Assembly (NCBI GenBank): GCA_024363285.1
Contig: AP024710.1
Location: 806,001-870,000, forward strand
Direction of reading: 5' to 3'
From: Leptolinea sp. HRD-7
Lineage (GTDB): Bacteria; Chloroflexota; Anaerolineae; Anaerolineales; Anaerolineaceae
DNA: 64,000 nt
A program made the translations under genes and the position numbers. Below, piece by piece: positions 46,093 through 53,753 of this stretch. Within the stretch, counting starts at the first letter, position 1; every line of letters starts with the position of its first letter. A model generated the notes under the pieces. It searched no databases, was not told the origin of the DNA, and saw only the letters and a program-made list of their open reading frames with translations.

Positions 46093-46816
46093 GGATCCTC
46101 ATCGGGTTGGGAATAAACCAGTTGGCTATCGGCAGGTTCAACACCTGATGGTAACAATAAAAAAATTCGATGGCAACAAACCCTTTATTTAAGGGTGAAC
46201 CCGTAACCAGCTCTTTTTCCACTTCAGTTTTTGTGTAGTGGGTTTCTGTGGTTACTTCAGTAACCAGATCGTCCGGATTACAGGTACGTTTCCAGTTGCC
46301 ATTATGAGTGGTATCCACTTCGTCATGATCAGAAAATGCCCAGTAGCCGTCTGTCAACGACTCCGGAGATACCGGATATACGTGGGTTACATTTTTTGAC
46401 CCTTCAATGGTAAATATCTTGATGACCACATCATCCACAGCAGGGTCAAGATAGACTAAGGGATTTAAACCATTGCAGAAACGAGAAGCCGCCGGGCACA
46501 TAGGAGAGTTTGCCGGTGGTGAGAAGATGCATGCGGTATGGTAATAAAAATTAAACGGTGTGGCATTCTGGCAGTCATATTTATTTGGAATCCAGGTTGC
46601 ATCTGGTTCACCAAGCTGCGGATCGCGGATGGAGGCGAAACGCGCGGCTTCACGGGTGAGGTCCATCACATCCAGGTAACGGGCGATAAAGAAGGAAACT
46701 TCTACCAACCCCAGAAGGATGAGCAGAAGGATGGGCAGCACAATAGCCAGTTCAACAAATGACTGGGCTTTCTGCCGGTTTTCTCGAATACTTTGAAACG
46801 CCTTCTGTAACAACAT
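46028..46816 (-). CDS. TadE-like protein
   Basis: From the ATG at 46816 (MLLQKAFQSIRENRQK) the product is 262 residues; a TTG-started frame to 46885 is not credible. The N terminus is a TadE signature: KAQSFVELAIVLPILLLILL and GLVEVSFFIARYLDVMDLTR. The rest is a soluble domain with several cysteines (ACIFSPPANSPMCPAASRFC). TadE/TadF-type pseudopilins associate with Flp pili. The gene is the first of three Tad-like genes; no tadA/B/C, prepilin peptidase or flp pilin is present here, so the assembly apparatus must be elsewhere. Confidence 0.85.
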   Translation of the reverse strand: MLLQKAFQSIRENRQKAQSFVELAIVLPILLLILLGLVEVSFFIARYLDVMDLTREAARFASIRDPQLGEPDATWIPNKYDCQNATPFNFYYHTACIFSPPANSPMCPAASRFCNGLNPLVYLDPAVDDVVIKIFTIEGSKNVTHVYPVSPESLTDGYWAFSDHDEVDTTHNGNWKRTCNPDDLVTEVTTETHYTKTEVEKELVTGSPLNKGFVAIEFFYCYHQVLNLPIANWFIPNPMRIHAYTLMPLPAAQPYPTPTTGP

Positions 46817-46984
46817 TCTGGAACAAGCCCCGGAAATAAAACAGGATGAAATTAGTCCAATCCTACAATAAGGCGGGAAAATCAAATTGTCAATAAAAAG
46901 AGGGTGAACCCAACAAAAATGTAAAGCCGCCCTTTCGTTTCCATAATTTTATACCAATTTCGGGAAGATGTATCCCCCCACTTT

Positions 46985-47007
46985 GGCAAAAACGGGGGAT
47001 TTTTGCC
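46985..47007. promoter_or_regulatory. 8-bp inverted repeat upstream of the phage-like module
   Basis: GGCAAAAA (46985-46992) and TTTTTGCC (47000-47007) are exact inverse copies around CGGGGGA. It lies 13 bp upstream of the candidate promoter of the phage-like genes and could be an operator, or a terminator facing either direction. Confidence 0.4.
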
Positions 47008-47019
47008 ACTTTTTACAGG

Positions 47020-47047
47020 TTGTTTTTTCTCCGGATCTATTTATACT
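47020..47047 (+). promoter_or_regulatory. Candidate promoter of the phage-like module
   Basis: TTGTTT (47020-47025) and TATACT (47042-47047) with a 16-bp spacer lie 40 bp before the first gene of the module at 47088. A CCGGAGAAAAT Shine-Dalgarno follows at 47077-47087. Confidence 0.45.
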
Positions 47048-47087
47048 GAGCAAAGTATAGAACATATATTCCATTTCCGGAGAAAAT

Positions 47088-47444
47088 ATGCCCAGAGCCA
47101 GAAAAACGAGGGATTCAGCCGCGCAGATCGAAGCCATTCAGGATAACGCCGTAACCGCGCTGCACTGCACCGTGGCTACCATGCAGAACCTGATGCAGCA
47201 GGTGATTGACCTGGCCAGTGATGAGACCAACCTGAGGTTGTTGCTGCAGGTGCTGGATACTCTCGGAAAGACATCCAATCGGTTGAGCGCGCTGCTTAAA
47301 GACCGCAAGGTGCTGGCCGGTGGTGAAGACCTGGCGGATTTTCTCAACCAGGCACTGGCAGAGGTGGTTCAGGAATTGGGAGACGGTTCGAAACGCGCGG
47401 CTTCAGACCGCGCCCCATCGAAAAGCAGCCGCTCACCGGATTAG
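47088..47444 (+). CDS. Small helical protein, possible small terminase subunit
   Basis: The 118-residue product starts at an ATG six bases after GGAGA. It has a basic N terminus (MPRARKTRDSAAQIEAIQDN), a largely helical middle with heptad-like spacing of hydrophobic residues (ATMQNLMQQVIDLASDETNL, LLLQVLDTLGKTSNRLSALL) and a Ser/Arg-rich C terminus. I do not recognise a named family. Its place as first gene, ahead of the large terminase, and its small basic-helical character fit a small terminase subunit or another packaging partner, but that is position-based inference. Confidence 0.7.
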   Translation: MPRARKTRDSAAQIEAIQDNAVTALHCTVATMQNLMQQVIDLASDETNLRLLLQVLDTLGKTSNRLSALLKDRKVLAGGEDLADFLNQALAEVVQELGDGSKRAASDRAPSKSSRSPD

Positions 47445-47513
47445 TGATGGATGCCAAATCTTTACAAGGATCCCTGCGCCATCCCCGCTGAGACGCTGCT
47501 TTGCCCCCCTGTT

Positions 47514-47549
47514 GTCCCCCCATCTGGAAAATACTCCGGATGGGGGGAC
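47514..47549. repeat. 11-bp inverted repeat in the phage-like module
   Basis: GTCCCCCCATC (47514-47524) pairs exactly with GATGGGGGGAC (47539-47549). It lies in the 267-bp gap between the first two genes of the module, together with the palindrome at 47580-47610 and a GTAGGGGC half-site at 47666-47673. Confidence 0.6.
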
Positions 47550-47579
47550 GGGAGAGGCTGGATTTTCAGCCGTGCCAAA

Positions 47580-47610
47580 AACCCTAAGGGTCTCAAAGAC
47601 TCTTATGGTT
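47580..47610. repeat. AACCC(C/T)AAGGGTCT palindrome, copy 1
   Basis: AACCCTAAGGGTCT (47580-47593) and AGACTCTTATGGTT (47597-47610) pair at 12 of 14 positions around CAA. The same palindrome, with perfect arms, occurs at 53014-53044. Both copies lie in gaps of the phage-like module, upstream of a gene with a Shine-Dalgarno. Confidence 0.65.
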
Positions 47611-47711
47611 TGGGAACCAGTTGTTTGGGAGCCAAGTTCAAAAAAAAATCGTATCTCCATGCCCGTAGGGGCGGGCATTCATTAAACAGCCGGAAGAATG
47701 AGAGGTTACCC

Positions 47712-48011
47712 ATGAACCCGCTTGAACCATCAACCGAAGAACAGGCCGCGTTGTTTGCCGAACAGATGCGTCACGCGTTGGACTTACTGCGGGCGGAAGT
47801 CAACGCGCTGCGAGCACTTCACGAACATGACATGGAAATGTGCCATCACCGGCTCGGCAGCCTTGAGACGTCGTCACGCGACCACGAGCTGCGCATCCGC
47901 GCGGACACGGACGGGGTGACGCAATTCAAAATGTGGGCCGGGCTGGCCTCCGGCGGCTCGGGTTTGATGGCGCTGGCCGCGTTGATCCGCAGTTTTCTGG
48001 GAGGTGGATGA
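47712..48011 (+). CDS. Small protein with coiled coil and C-terminal membrane segment
   Basis: The 99-residue product starts at the ATG six bases after AGAGG; the longer frame upstream runs through repeat DNA. It has a helical, coiled-coil-like region (EEQAALFAEQMRHALDLLRA, EVNALRALHEHDMEM) and a C-terminal hydrophobic segment GGSGLMALAALIRSFLGGG. Small tail-anchored proteins of this sort are common in phage genomes (for example Rz-like, holin-like or head accessory proteins) but no family is recognised. Its stop overlaps the ATG-ATG start of the large terminase. Confidence 0.7.
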   Translation: MNPLEPSTEEQAALFAEQMRHALDLLRAEVNALRALHEHDMEMCHHRLGSLETSSRDHELRIRADTDGVTQFKMWAGLASGGSGLMALAALIRSFLGGG

Positions 48012-49546
48012 TGCTTCAACAACACACACTGCACACGTTGAAAGCCCTGCTGCGCGACCCGGTTCAGTTTACCGAAACCACAGGCGGCATTAAACTCCGC
48101 GACTATCAGCGCGGTCCCATGCAGGCCATCCTGCGTTCGGTGCTTGGCCGTCAGGGGTTGTCATTTGTGGTGATGTTCCCCCGCCAATCCGGTAAGAACG
48201 AACTGCAGGCTCAGTTGGAATGTTACCTGCTGGCGCTGCTCTCCCGCACCCCGGCGGAGATGGTCAAGATATCGCCCACCTGGAAGCCGCAGTCACTGAA
48301 TGCCATGCGCCGGCTGGAGCGGGTGCTGGGCCGGAACCGCATCACCCAACGCATGTGGCGCAAGGAAAGCGGCTATATCTACCGGGTGGGCAACGCGCGC
48401 ATGCTGTTCTTCTCCGGCGCGCCGGAAGCCAACATTGTGGGCGCCACAGCCGGTACTTTGTTGGAAGTGGACGAAGCCCAGGATGTCTCTATCGCCAAGT
48501 TTGACAAAGACATCGCCCCCATGGCCGCATCCACCAATGCCACGCGCGTCTTCTGGGGCACGGCATGGACCAACCGCACCCTGCTGGCGCGTGAACTGCG
48601 CGCCGCCCGCAAAGCCGAAGCGGCGGATGGCATCCGCCGGGCGTTTGTGCTCACCGCGCGTGAAGTGGCCGCCGAGGTGGAAGCCTACGGCCGCTTTGTG
48701 GCTGAACAAACCGCCCGGCTGGGGCGTGACCATCCGCTGGTGAAGACCCAGTTTTACTCCGAAGAGATCGACGCGGAAGGCGGTATGTTCCCGCCCGCGC
48801 GGCGTGACGTGATGCGCGGCCGGCATGCCTGTCAGACCGCTCCGCAGCCCGGCTGCCTGTACGCCATGCTGCTGGACGTGGCCGGCGAGGACGAATCCGC
48901 GTCCACCGGCAGCGCGAACCTGGTCAACCGGCGGCGCGATTCCACTGCCCTGACCATCGTGGAGGTCGACCTCTCGACCCTTCGTGATGACCTGCTACGC
49001 GCGCCCACCTACCGCTGTGTGCACCGCCGTCTGTGGACGGGCGTCAAACACACCGCGCTGTACGGTCAACTGCACGGGCTGATCGAAACCTGGCAGCCGC
49101 GCGTTGTGGTGATGGATGCCACGGGCATCGGCGCGGGGCTGGCGTCTTTCCTTGAAAAGCGGTTCCCATCGAAGATACTGCCCTTCCTTTTTAACCATGT
49201 AAGCAAGTCAAAGCTGGGCTGGGATTTTTTGAGTGTGTGCGATTCCGGCCGCTGGCAGGAGCCGGATGTGGCAGGGATTGATGATCAGTCCAACCTGCAG
49301 GCGATGTTCTGGCGTCAGGTGGAAGCCTGCCAGTACAGCGTGTCAGACAGCCCGGGCCGGCTGATGAGCTGGAGCGTGCCCGACGGTACGTCAGACCCGT
49401 TGACTGGCGAGCCTCTGCACGACGACCTGCTGATCAGCGCCGCCCTGAGCGCCGTGCTGGATGGCATCGCCTGGTATGACCCATCACCGGCACTGGTGGT
49501 GCGCGCGTCGGACCCGATCTTCGATATCGACAGGGGGGAATTCTGA
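48011..49546 (+). CDS. Phage terminase large subunit
   Basis: The 511-residue protein is the packaging motor. The ATPase half has a Walker A-like MFPRQSGKNELQAQLE, the Walker B pair TLLEVDEAQDV and a coupling-motif region RVFWGTAWTNRT. The nuclease half has spaced acidic residues in YAMLLDVAGEDES, RVVVMDATGIGAGLASFL and LHDDLLISAAL, the RNase H-like metal site. Start: GAGGTG lies four bases before the ATG at 48011; an adjacent ATG at 48008 is possible. It overlaps the previous stop and the portal start (TGATG). The Thr/Ala-rich, Arg-rich codon use is more GC-rich than in the housekeeping genes around it. Confidence 0.92.
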   Translation: MLQQHTLHTLKALLRDPVQFTETTGGIKLRDYQRGPMQAILRSVLGRQGLSFVVMFPRQSGKNELQAQLECYLLALLSRTPAEMVKISPTWKPQSLNAMRRLERVLGRNRITQRMWRKESGYIYRVGNARMLFFSGAPEANIVGATAGTLLEVDEAQDVSIAKFDKDIAPMAASTNATRVFWGTAWTNRTLLARELRAARKAEAADGIRRAFVLTAREVAAEVEAYGRFVAEQTARLGRDHPLVKTQFYSEEIDAEGGMFPPARRDVMRGRHACQTAPQPGCLYAMLLDVAGEDESASTGSANLVNRRRDSTALTIVEVDLSTLRDDLLRAPTYRCVHRRLWTGVKHTALYGQLHGLIETWQPRVVVMDATGIGAGLASFLEKRFPSKILPFLFNHVSKSKLGWDFLSVCDSGRWQEPDVAGIDDQSNLQAMFWRQVEACQYSVSDSPGRLMSWSVPDGTSDPLTGEPLHDDLLISAALSAVLDGIAWYDPSPALVVRASDPIFDIDRGEF

Positions 49547-50907
49547 TGAAAACACCATCAAATAATCTGATTACACGTCTCACCGAACGCCTTTTCCGGC
49601 GCGAGATCAGCCGGCAGGTCAGCCTGGCCATGGCGGACTATGACGACACACGCGACCGCAGCCTGCGGCCTCTCTTCTCTACATTACCCATGAGCAGCAC
49701 CCGTGACCGCTCCGATGGGGAACGCGAAGACCTGCTCCGGCAGTCAATGGATGCCTGGCGGACCAATCCTTTAGCCCGGCGTATTGTGGGACTTACAACC
49801 CAGTATGTGGTGGGCGGGGGTATCGGCGTGGACTGCCGTCACGAGGCGACCGCCAGTTTCCTGCGCGAATTCCGCGAACATCCGTTAAACCGGTTGGACA
49901 GCCGTATCTTCGAGTGGTGCGACGAACTCACCCGCTCCGGCGAGCTGTTCCTGCTGGTCACCACGGATATTTCCGGGATGAGCTTCGTGCGCGGTATCCC
50001 CGCGCTGGATGTGGCGGAGATCACCTGCGCGGAGAATGACATTGAGCAGGAACTCTTGTTCACGCTGAAGGATGGACGGGTGTACCCCGGCCGGGAGGGC
50101 GCGTTGACCGGAGATGGCGCCGCGCCGTTCATTCTGCATTACGCCATAAACCGGCCGGTGGGCGCGCAGCACGGTGAAAGCGACCTGGCGCCGCTGCTCA
50201 AGTGGCTGGCCCGCTACTCCGGCTGGCTGGAAGACCGCGCCCGGTTGAACCGTTTCCGCACCACCTTCCTGTTTGCCGTCACCCTCAAGGGCTCCACGGC
50301 AGCCGAACGCATCAAAAGGCAGGCAGAACTCAATCTGAATCCGCCGTCTCCCGGCAGCCTGCTGGTGAAGGATGACGCGGAGACCTGGGAGACGTTATCT
50401 CCAAAGTTGGAGTCATCTGACGCCAACGAAGACGGGCTGGCCATTAAAAAGATGATCGCCGCCGGGGCAGGTATTCCCCTGCACTTTCTGGCCGAACCGG
50501 AAAGCGCCACCCGCACCACAGCCGAAAGCGCCGGCGGGCCGACCTTCCGTCACTTTGAACAGCGCCAGGAATTTGTGTTGTGGATGCTGCGCGACCTGCT
50601 TCAGGTGGTCACCGCGCGGGCAGCGCGCGGCGGCCGGCCGGTTGACCCGAATGCCAATATTGAACTTCGCGGCACCGATATCTCCGCGCGTGACAACAGT
50701 GAACTGGCCGGGGCCGCCGCGGAGATCGTCACCGCTTTTGCCGGGCTGCATGCCCGCGGGTTGATCGATGACGCCGAACTGCTGCGCATGGCCTACCGAT
50801 TTGCCGGCGAGGTGGTTGACATCCCCGAAATTTTACGCCGGGCTGTGGATAACCCGCCAAAAACGGTGGATAACCCTGTAGATAAGTCACCGGAATCCGG
50901 CAGATAA
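49546..50907 (+). CDS. Phage portal protein
   Basis: The 453-residue protein forms the portal ring through which DNA enters the head. Recognisable features: WRTNPLARRIVGLTTQYVVG and GIGVDCRH in the N-terminal wing, ELTRSGELFLLVTTD with GIPALDVAEITCAENDIEQE, then LKWLARYSGWLEDRARLNRF and ILLVKD-type strand, and AAGAGIPLHFLAEPESATRT with the C-terminal helical crown FEQRQEFVLWMLRDLLQVVT. Position directly after the terminase confirms the call. The C terminus encodes a VDNP-type repeat whose DNA contains DnaA-box-like 9-mers. Confidence 0.9.
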   Translation: MKTPSNNLITRLTERLFRREISRQVSLAMADYDDTRDRSLRPLFSTLPMSSTRDRSDGEREDLLRQSMDAWRTNPLARRIVGLTTQYVVGGGIGVDCRHEATASFLREFREHPLNRLDSRIFEWCDELTRSGELFLLVTTDISGMSFVRGIPALDVAEITCAENDIEQELLFTLKDGRVYPGREGALTGDGAAPFILHYAINRPVGAQHGESDLAPLLKWLARYSGWLEDRARLNRFRTTFLFAVTLKGSTAAERIKRQAELNLNPPSPGSLLVKDDAETWETLSPKLESSDANEDGLAIKKMIAAGAGIPLHFLAEPESATRTTAESAGGPTFRHFEQRQEFVLWMLRDLLQVVTARAARGGRPVDPNANIELRGTDISARDNSELAGAAAEIVTAFAGLHARGLIDDAELLRMAYRFAGEVVDIPEILRRAVDNPPKTVDNPVDKSPESGR

Positions 50908-50951
50908 CCCCCGATTCAATGTTGAAAAGCTGTGCATTGACCTGTGGATAG
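50844..50951. other. Cluster of four DnaA-box-like 9-mers
   Basis: The reverse complement of the DnaA box TTATCCACA, TGTGGATAA, occurs exactly at 50844-50852, with near matches GGTGGATAA (50865-50873), TGTAGATAA (50877-50885) and TGTGGATAG (50943-50951), all in the same orientation. Three lie in the portal gene end, where they coincide with Val-Asp-Asn/Lys codons, so coding constraint may explain part of it; the fourth is in the gap before the capsid gene. Confidence 0.4.
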
Positions 50952-50980
50952 ACATGGAAAGAGCCATGGAAAGGAGGCAG

Positions 50981-52921
50981 ATGGAAGCCATTAAAGAGGA
51001 ACAAACCGTACGTTTGGCACTGGATGTGACCGGTCCGCCCGAGCCGGTGGAAGGCGGTGAAGGGTTCCTGATCCTGGCGATCACCGCCGGAAACGGCAAC
51101 GGGTGGAACTTCACGCCAGAGGTGCTGCAGCGCTCGCTCGCTCTGTGGGACGGTATCGACTGCTTCGTGGATCACGCCGATCCGGGCGCCGCCTTCTACG
51201 GACGTTCGGTACGTGACCTGGGCGGCACGTTCTCGTCACCAGAATGGGACGACATCCGCCAGGGAATCCGCCTGAAGTTGACACCTGCCGGTCCATCCGC
51301 GGACGTGCTGCGAGCTGTGGGAAAAGAAATGCTTGGTTCTGCCGGCGCCGCTCCCCATGTAGGATTTTCCGCCGATCTGCTGCTGAGAGCCGGAGCCGAC
51401 CTATCAGAGAAACCGCCAAAGGAGGTGCGTGAGATCGTCAAAGTATTATCGGTGGACCTGGTGCACAACCCGGCCCGCGGAGGAGCTTTTTTACAGGCGC
51501 TGAGTGACGGCGCCCCAACCCGACCCTGTTCTGATAAAGGAGAACCCCTGATGAGTGATGATGCAATCGCGATGTCCGACCCCTCCCCTTTGGAATTGTG
51601 CGGCCGCCTGCTGGATGCCCGCCTGACGGCCAGTGCACTGCCAGCTCTGGCCTGTGACCAGATCCGCCTGCGGTTTGACGGTAAGGTGTTTCAGCCCGAC
51701 GAACTGGACAAAGCTGTTGACTCAGCCAAAGCGCTGGTCTCCGGGCTGACCGGGGGCAGCGTGGTGCAGGGGCCGGGGCGCGTCACCGCCATGTTTGACA
51801 CGCGTGACCAGCTTCAGGCTGCCGCGGATGACCTTTTAGGCGCGGAGCGTGACCCGCAGTTGGCCGGGCTCAAACCGGCAAAGCTGAGCGGCATCCGCGA
51901 ACTGTACCTTGCCCTCACCGGCGACGTGGACATGCACGGCGGCTACTACCCCGAACGCGCCCGCCTGGCCACCACGGCTGACTTCTCGGGGTTGGTCAAG
52001 AATTCGCTGAACAAGGTGATCGCCAACCGTTGGAAGGAACTGGGCGAAGCCGGCTACAACTGGTGGCAGCGCGTGGCGAGTGTGGAGCACTTTGACAGCC
52101 TGCAGCAGGTCACCGGAACGCTGGTGGGCACCGTGGGCGACCTGCCCGAGGTGGCGGAACGTGGTGAGTACCAGGAACTGGTGGTGGGTGACTCCCCCGA
52201 GACCGCCGACTGGAAGAAATACGGCGGGTACATCCCGCTCACGCTGGAACTGATTGACCGTGACGAAACCCGCAAGTTGAAAGCCTATCCGCGCGAACTG
52301 GCAGCCGCCGGACTGCGCAAGATCTCCAGCCTGGTTTCGGGCGTATTCACCGCCAACAGCGGCATCGGCCCCAACCTGGCGGATGGCGGCGCGCTATTCA
52401 ATGCCACAGCCGTCACCACGGCGGGCGGTCACAAGAATCTGCTGACCGGCGCGTTGACGGCCGCCGAGTGGGATACCGTCTGCACGGCTGTTTACAACCA
52501 GCCCATGCTGGTGAAGAACGCCTCCGGCGCGTATGGCAGCGGCCCGCGCATGGCCGTCAACCCGAAGTATTTGCTGGTTCCCCGCGCCCTGCAACTGGCA
52601 GCCATGAAGATCCTGTACCCGTCACTGGAAAACGCGGCGAATATCTACAGTGAGAACATGCAGCGCGGCCAGCCGGGTGACGTGATCACCGTACCGGAGT
52701 GGACGGATGCCACCAACTGGGCGGCAGTCTGCGACCCGCGCATCGCGCCGGCGATTTTCATCGGCGAGCGTTTCGGCATCATGCCCGAGATATTCCTGGC
52801 AGGTGACGAACTCAGCCCGGCTGTGTTCACCCACGACGAGCACCGCCTGAAGGTGCGCCACTTCCTGGCCGTGTGGGTGAATGACTTCCGCCCGCTGCAT
52901 AAGTCAAACGTGGCCGGTTAA
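50981..52921 (+). CDS. Phage prohead protease-scaffold-major capsid fusion
   Basis: From the ATG at 50981 (AAGGAGG just upstream; in-frame ATGs at 50954 and 50966 lack one) the product is 646 residues. Residues ~15-180 resemble a prohead protease: LWDGIDCFVDHADPGAAFYG (candidate catalytic His), AAPHVGFSADLLLRAG (candidate Ser) and VLSVDLVHNPARGGAFLQAL at the end. Residues ~191-300 are Asp/Leu/Ala-rich and scaffold-like. From ~315 on it is a major capsid protein of Mu gpT type: NKVIANRWKELGEAGYNWWQ, EYQELVVGDSPETADWKKYG, YIPLTLELIDRDETRKLKAY, with a C-terminal NPKYLLVP and PEIFLAGDELSPAVFTHDEH. An internal start at 51551 with AAAGGAG eight bases upstream could yield scaffold-capsid alone. Confidence 0.88.
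   Translation: MEAIKEEQTVRLALDVTGPPEPVEGGEGFLILAITAGNGNGWNFTPEVLQRSLALWDGIDCFVDHADPGAAFYGRSVRDLGGTFSSPEWDDIRQGIRLKLTPAGPSADVLRAVGKEMLGSAGAAPHVGFSADLLLRAGADLSEKPPKEVREIVKVLSVDLVHNPARGGAFLQALSDGAPTRPCSDKGEPLMSDDAIAMSDPSPLELCGRLLDARLTASALPALACDQIRLRFDGKVFQPDELDKAVDSAKALVSGLTGGSVVQGPGRVTAMFDTRDQLQAAADDLLGAERDPQLAGLKPAKLSGIRELYLALTGDVDMHGGYYPERARLATTADFSGLVKNSLNKVIANRWKELGEAGYNWWQRVASVEHFDSLQQVTGTLVGTVGDLPEVAERGEYQELVVGDSPETADWKKYGGYIPLTLELIDRDETRKLKAYPRELAAAGLRKISSLVSGVFTANSGIGPNLADGGALFNATAVTTAGGHKNLLTGALTAAEWDTVCTAVYNQPMLVKNASGAYGSGPRMAVNPKYLLVPRALQLAAMKILYPSLENAANIYSENMQRGQPGDVITVPEWTDATNWAAVCDPRIAPAIFIGERFGIMPEIFLAGDELSPAVFTHDEHRLKVRHFLAVWVNDFRPLHKSNVAG
51536..51553 (+). promoter_or_regulatory. 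Internal ribosome binding site and ATG inside the capsid fusion gene
   Basis: AAAGGAG (51536-51542) is followed after eight bases by ATG (51551), in frame with the surrounding gene, at the junction between the protease part and the scaffold-like part (residue 191). This is the strongest Shine-Dalgarno of the gene and fits a nested product like lambda C/Nu3. Confidence 0.6.
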
Positions 52922-52925
52922 AAGC

Positions 52926-52946
52926 CTCTCCCCGGAGGGGAGAGGT
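52926..52946. repeat. Hairpin just after the capsid gene
   Basis: CCTCTCCCC (52926-52934) pairs perfectly with GGGGAGAGG (52938-52946) over a 3-base loop, 5 bp after the capsid stop. No U-run follows, so it may stabilise the message 3' end or be a dispersed GC-rich palindrome rather than a terminator. Confidence 0.5.
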
Positions 52947-53013
52947 TGGGTGAGGGGCGATTGATAGTCAAACAGACTTCTCATCTAGATTTCTTCATGA
53001 TCCCGGTCCGTAA

Positions 53014-53044
53014 AACCCCAAGGGTCTTTGAGACCCTTGGGGTT
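53014..53044. repeat. AACCC(C/T)AAGGGTCT palindrome, copy 2
   Basis: AACCCCAAGGGTCT (53014-53027) and AGACCCTTGGGGTT (53031-53044) are perfect 14-bp inverse copies with a TTG loop. It lies in the gap between the capsid and holin-like genes; see the copy at 47580-47610. Confidence 0.7.
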
Positions 53045-53095
53045 GGGGAGACAGCCCGAAAAAATCTACTCCATTTATTCATGAAAGGAAAAACC

Positions 53096-53299
53096 ATGCA
53101 GAAACTGATCGAATTGATGTCATCCCGCAAGTTCTGGGCGGCCCTGGTGGGACTGGCTGTGATCATCCTGAAAGCCTACCGGCCGGATTTCCCCATCAGC
53201 GAAGAGGAGATCACCAACCTGGTGGCGGTGTTGGCCGCCTATATCCTGGGAACGGCCATCTCGTCCGCGGCTGACGGGATAAAGATGTTGAAGCCGTGA
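53096..53299 (+). CDS. Small membrane protein, holin-like
   Basis: The 67-residue product starts at the ATG following AAAGGA (53084-53089); the longer upstream frame runs through the palindrome. It has two hydrophobic segments, FWAALVGLAVIILKAY and LVAVLAAYILGTAISSA, separated by a short polar loop with acidic residues. Such small two-helix proteins next to an endolysin gene are typical phage holins, though no specific holin family is matched. The endolysin gene follows two genes later. Confidence 0.7.
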   Translation: MQKLIELMSSRKFWAALVGLAVIILKAYRPDFPISEEEITNLVAVLAAYILGTAISSAADGIKMLKP

Positions 53300-53310
53300 C
53301 CGTAGCAAAC

Positions 53311-53339
53311 CATGGGGCGGGTGATGAACCCGCCCCATG
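53311..53339. repeat. Perfect 12-bp-arm palindrome
   Basis: CATGGGGCGGGT (53311-53322) and ACCCGCCCCATG (53328-53339) pair perfectly around GATGA, 11 bp after the holin-like gene. Similar in build to the GC-rich palindromes at 39159 and 60931 but with CATG instead of GTAG tips. Confidence 0.65.
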
Positions 53340-53381
53340 AAAAACAGTCAATTTCCATGGATGTGATTCTCCGCCAATTAT

Positions 53382-53451
53382 GTAGGGGCAAAGCATCCGG
53401 TATAAGGCATGTCTTCGGAGATAAGGTAATTCCCGGATGCTTTGCCCCTAC
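53382..53451. repeat. 70-bp GTAGGGGC palindromic element, copy 1
   Basis: The 19-bp ends GTAGGGGCAAAGCATCCGG (53382-53400) and CCGGATGCTTTGCCCCTAC (53433-53451) are exact inverse copies. The 32-bp centre contains ATAAGGC and CTTCGGAGATAAG, an asymmetric tag that shows orientation. It lies in the gap between the holin-like gene and the next small gene. Confidence 0.9.
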
Positions 53452-53510
53452 GTGTCGTGATGGACATGCATCCAAAATGATTTTTCCATAAACAGAGAAA
53501 GGAGTACAAC

Positions 53511-53753
53511 ATGGACGATCAAAACCGGATCCTCGCGGGTTTGATCCTTAATTGCAGACCCGAAGACCTGAAGGGTATCGCGCAGAAGGCTGACGGCAGC
53601 CTGGCTGTGGTGGCACCCAACGGGATGAAATTTGTCTTCTCGCCGGTGGAACTGGAAAATGCCCGCGATTCATTCTGCCTGCCGGCGATTTCACAGACCA
53701 AAAATACCGAAGCCAATTCAACCCGCCGCCGGGAAAAGGAGGCACACCTATGA
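53511..53753 (+). CDS. Small phage-like protein of unknown function
   Basis: The 80-residue product starts after a good AAAGGAG at 53499-53505 (AGAGAAAGGAGTACAAC region). It has no recognised domain: a helical N-terminal part (MDDQNRILAGLILNCRPEDL), a beta-like KADGSLAVVAPNGMKFVFSP and a basic tail (TRRREKEAHL). Its stop overlaps the endolysin start by 4 bp (ATGA), so the two are likely translated together. The strong ribosome binding site and the coupling support it as a real gene. Confidence 0.7.
   Translation: MDDQNRILAGLILNCRPEDLKGIAQKADGSLAVVAPNGMKFVFSPVELENARDSFCLPAISQTKNTEANSTRRREKEAHL

Noticed and set aside
46949..47137. Minus-strand 62-codon frame upstream of the phage-like module
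   Set aside because: It overlaps the start and promoter of the plus-strand gene at 47088 and has no protein-like composition.
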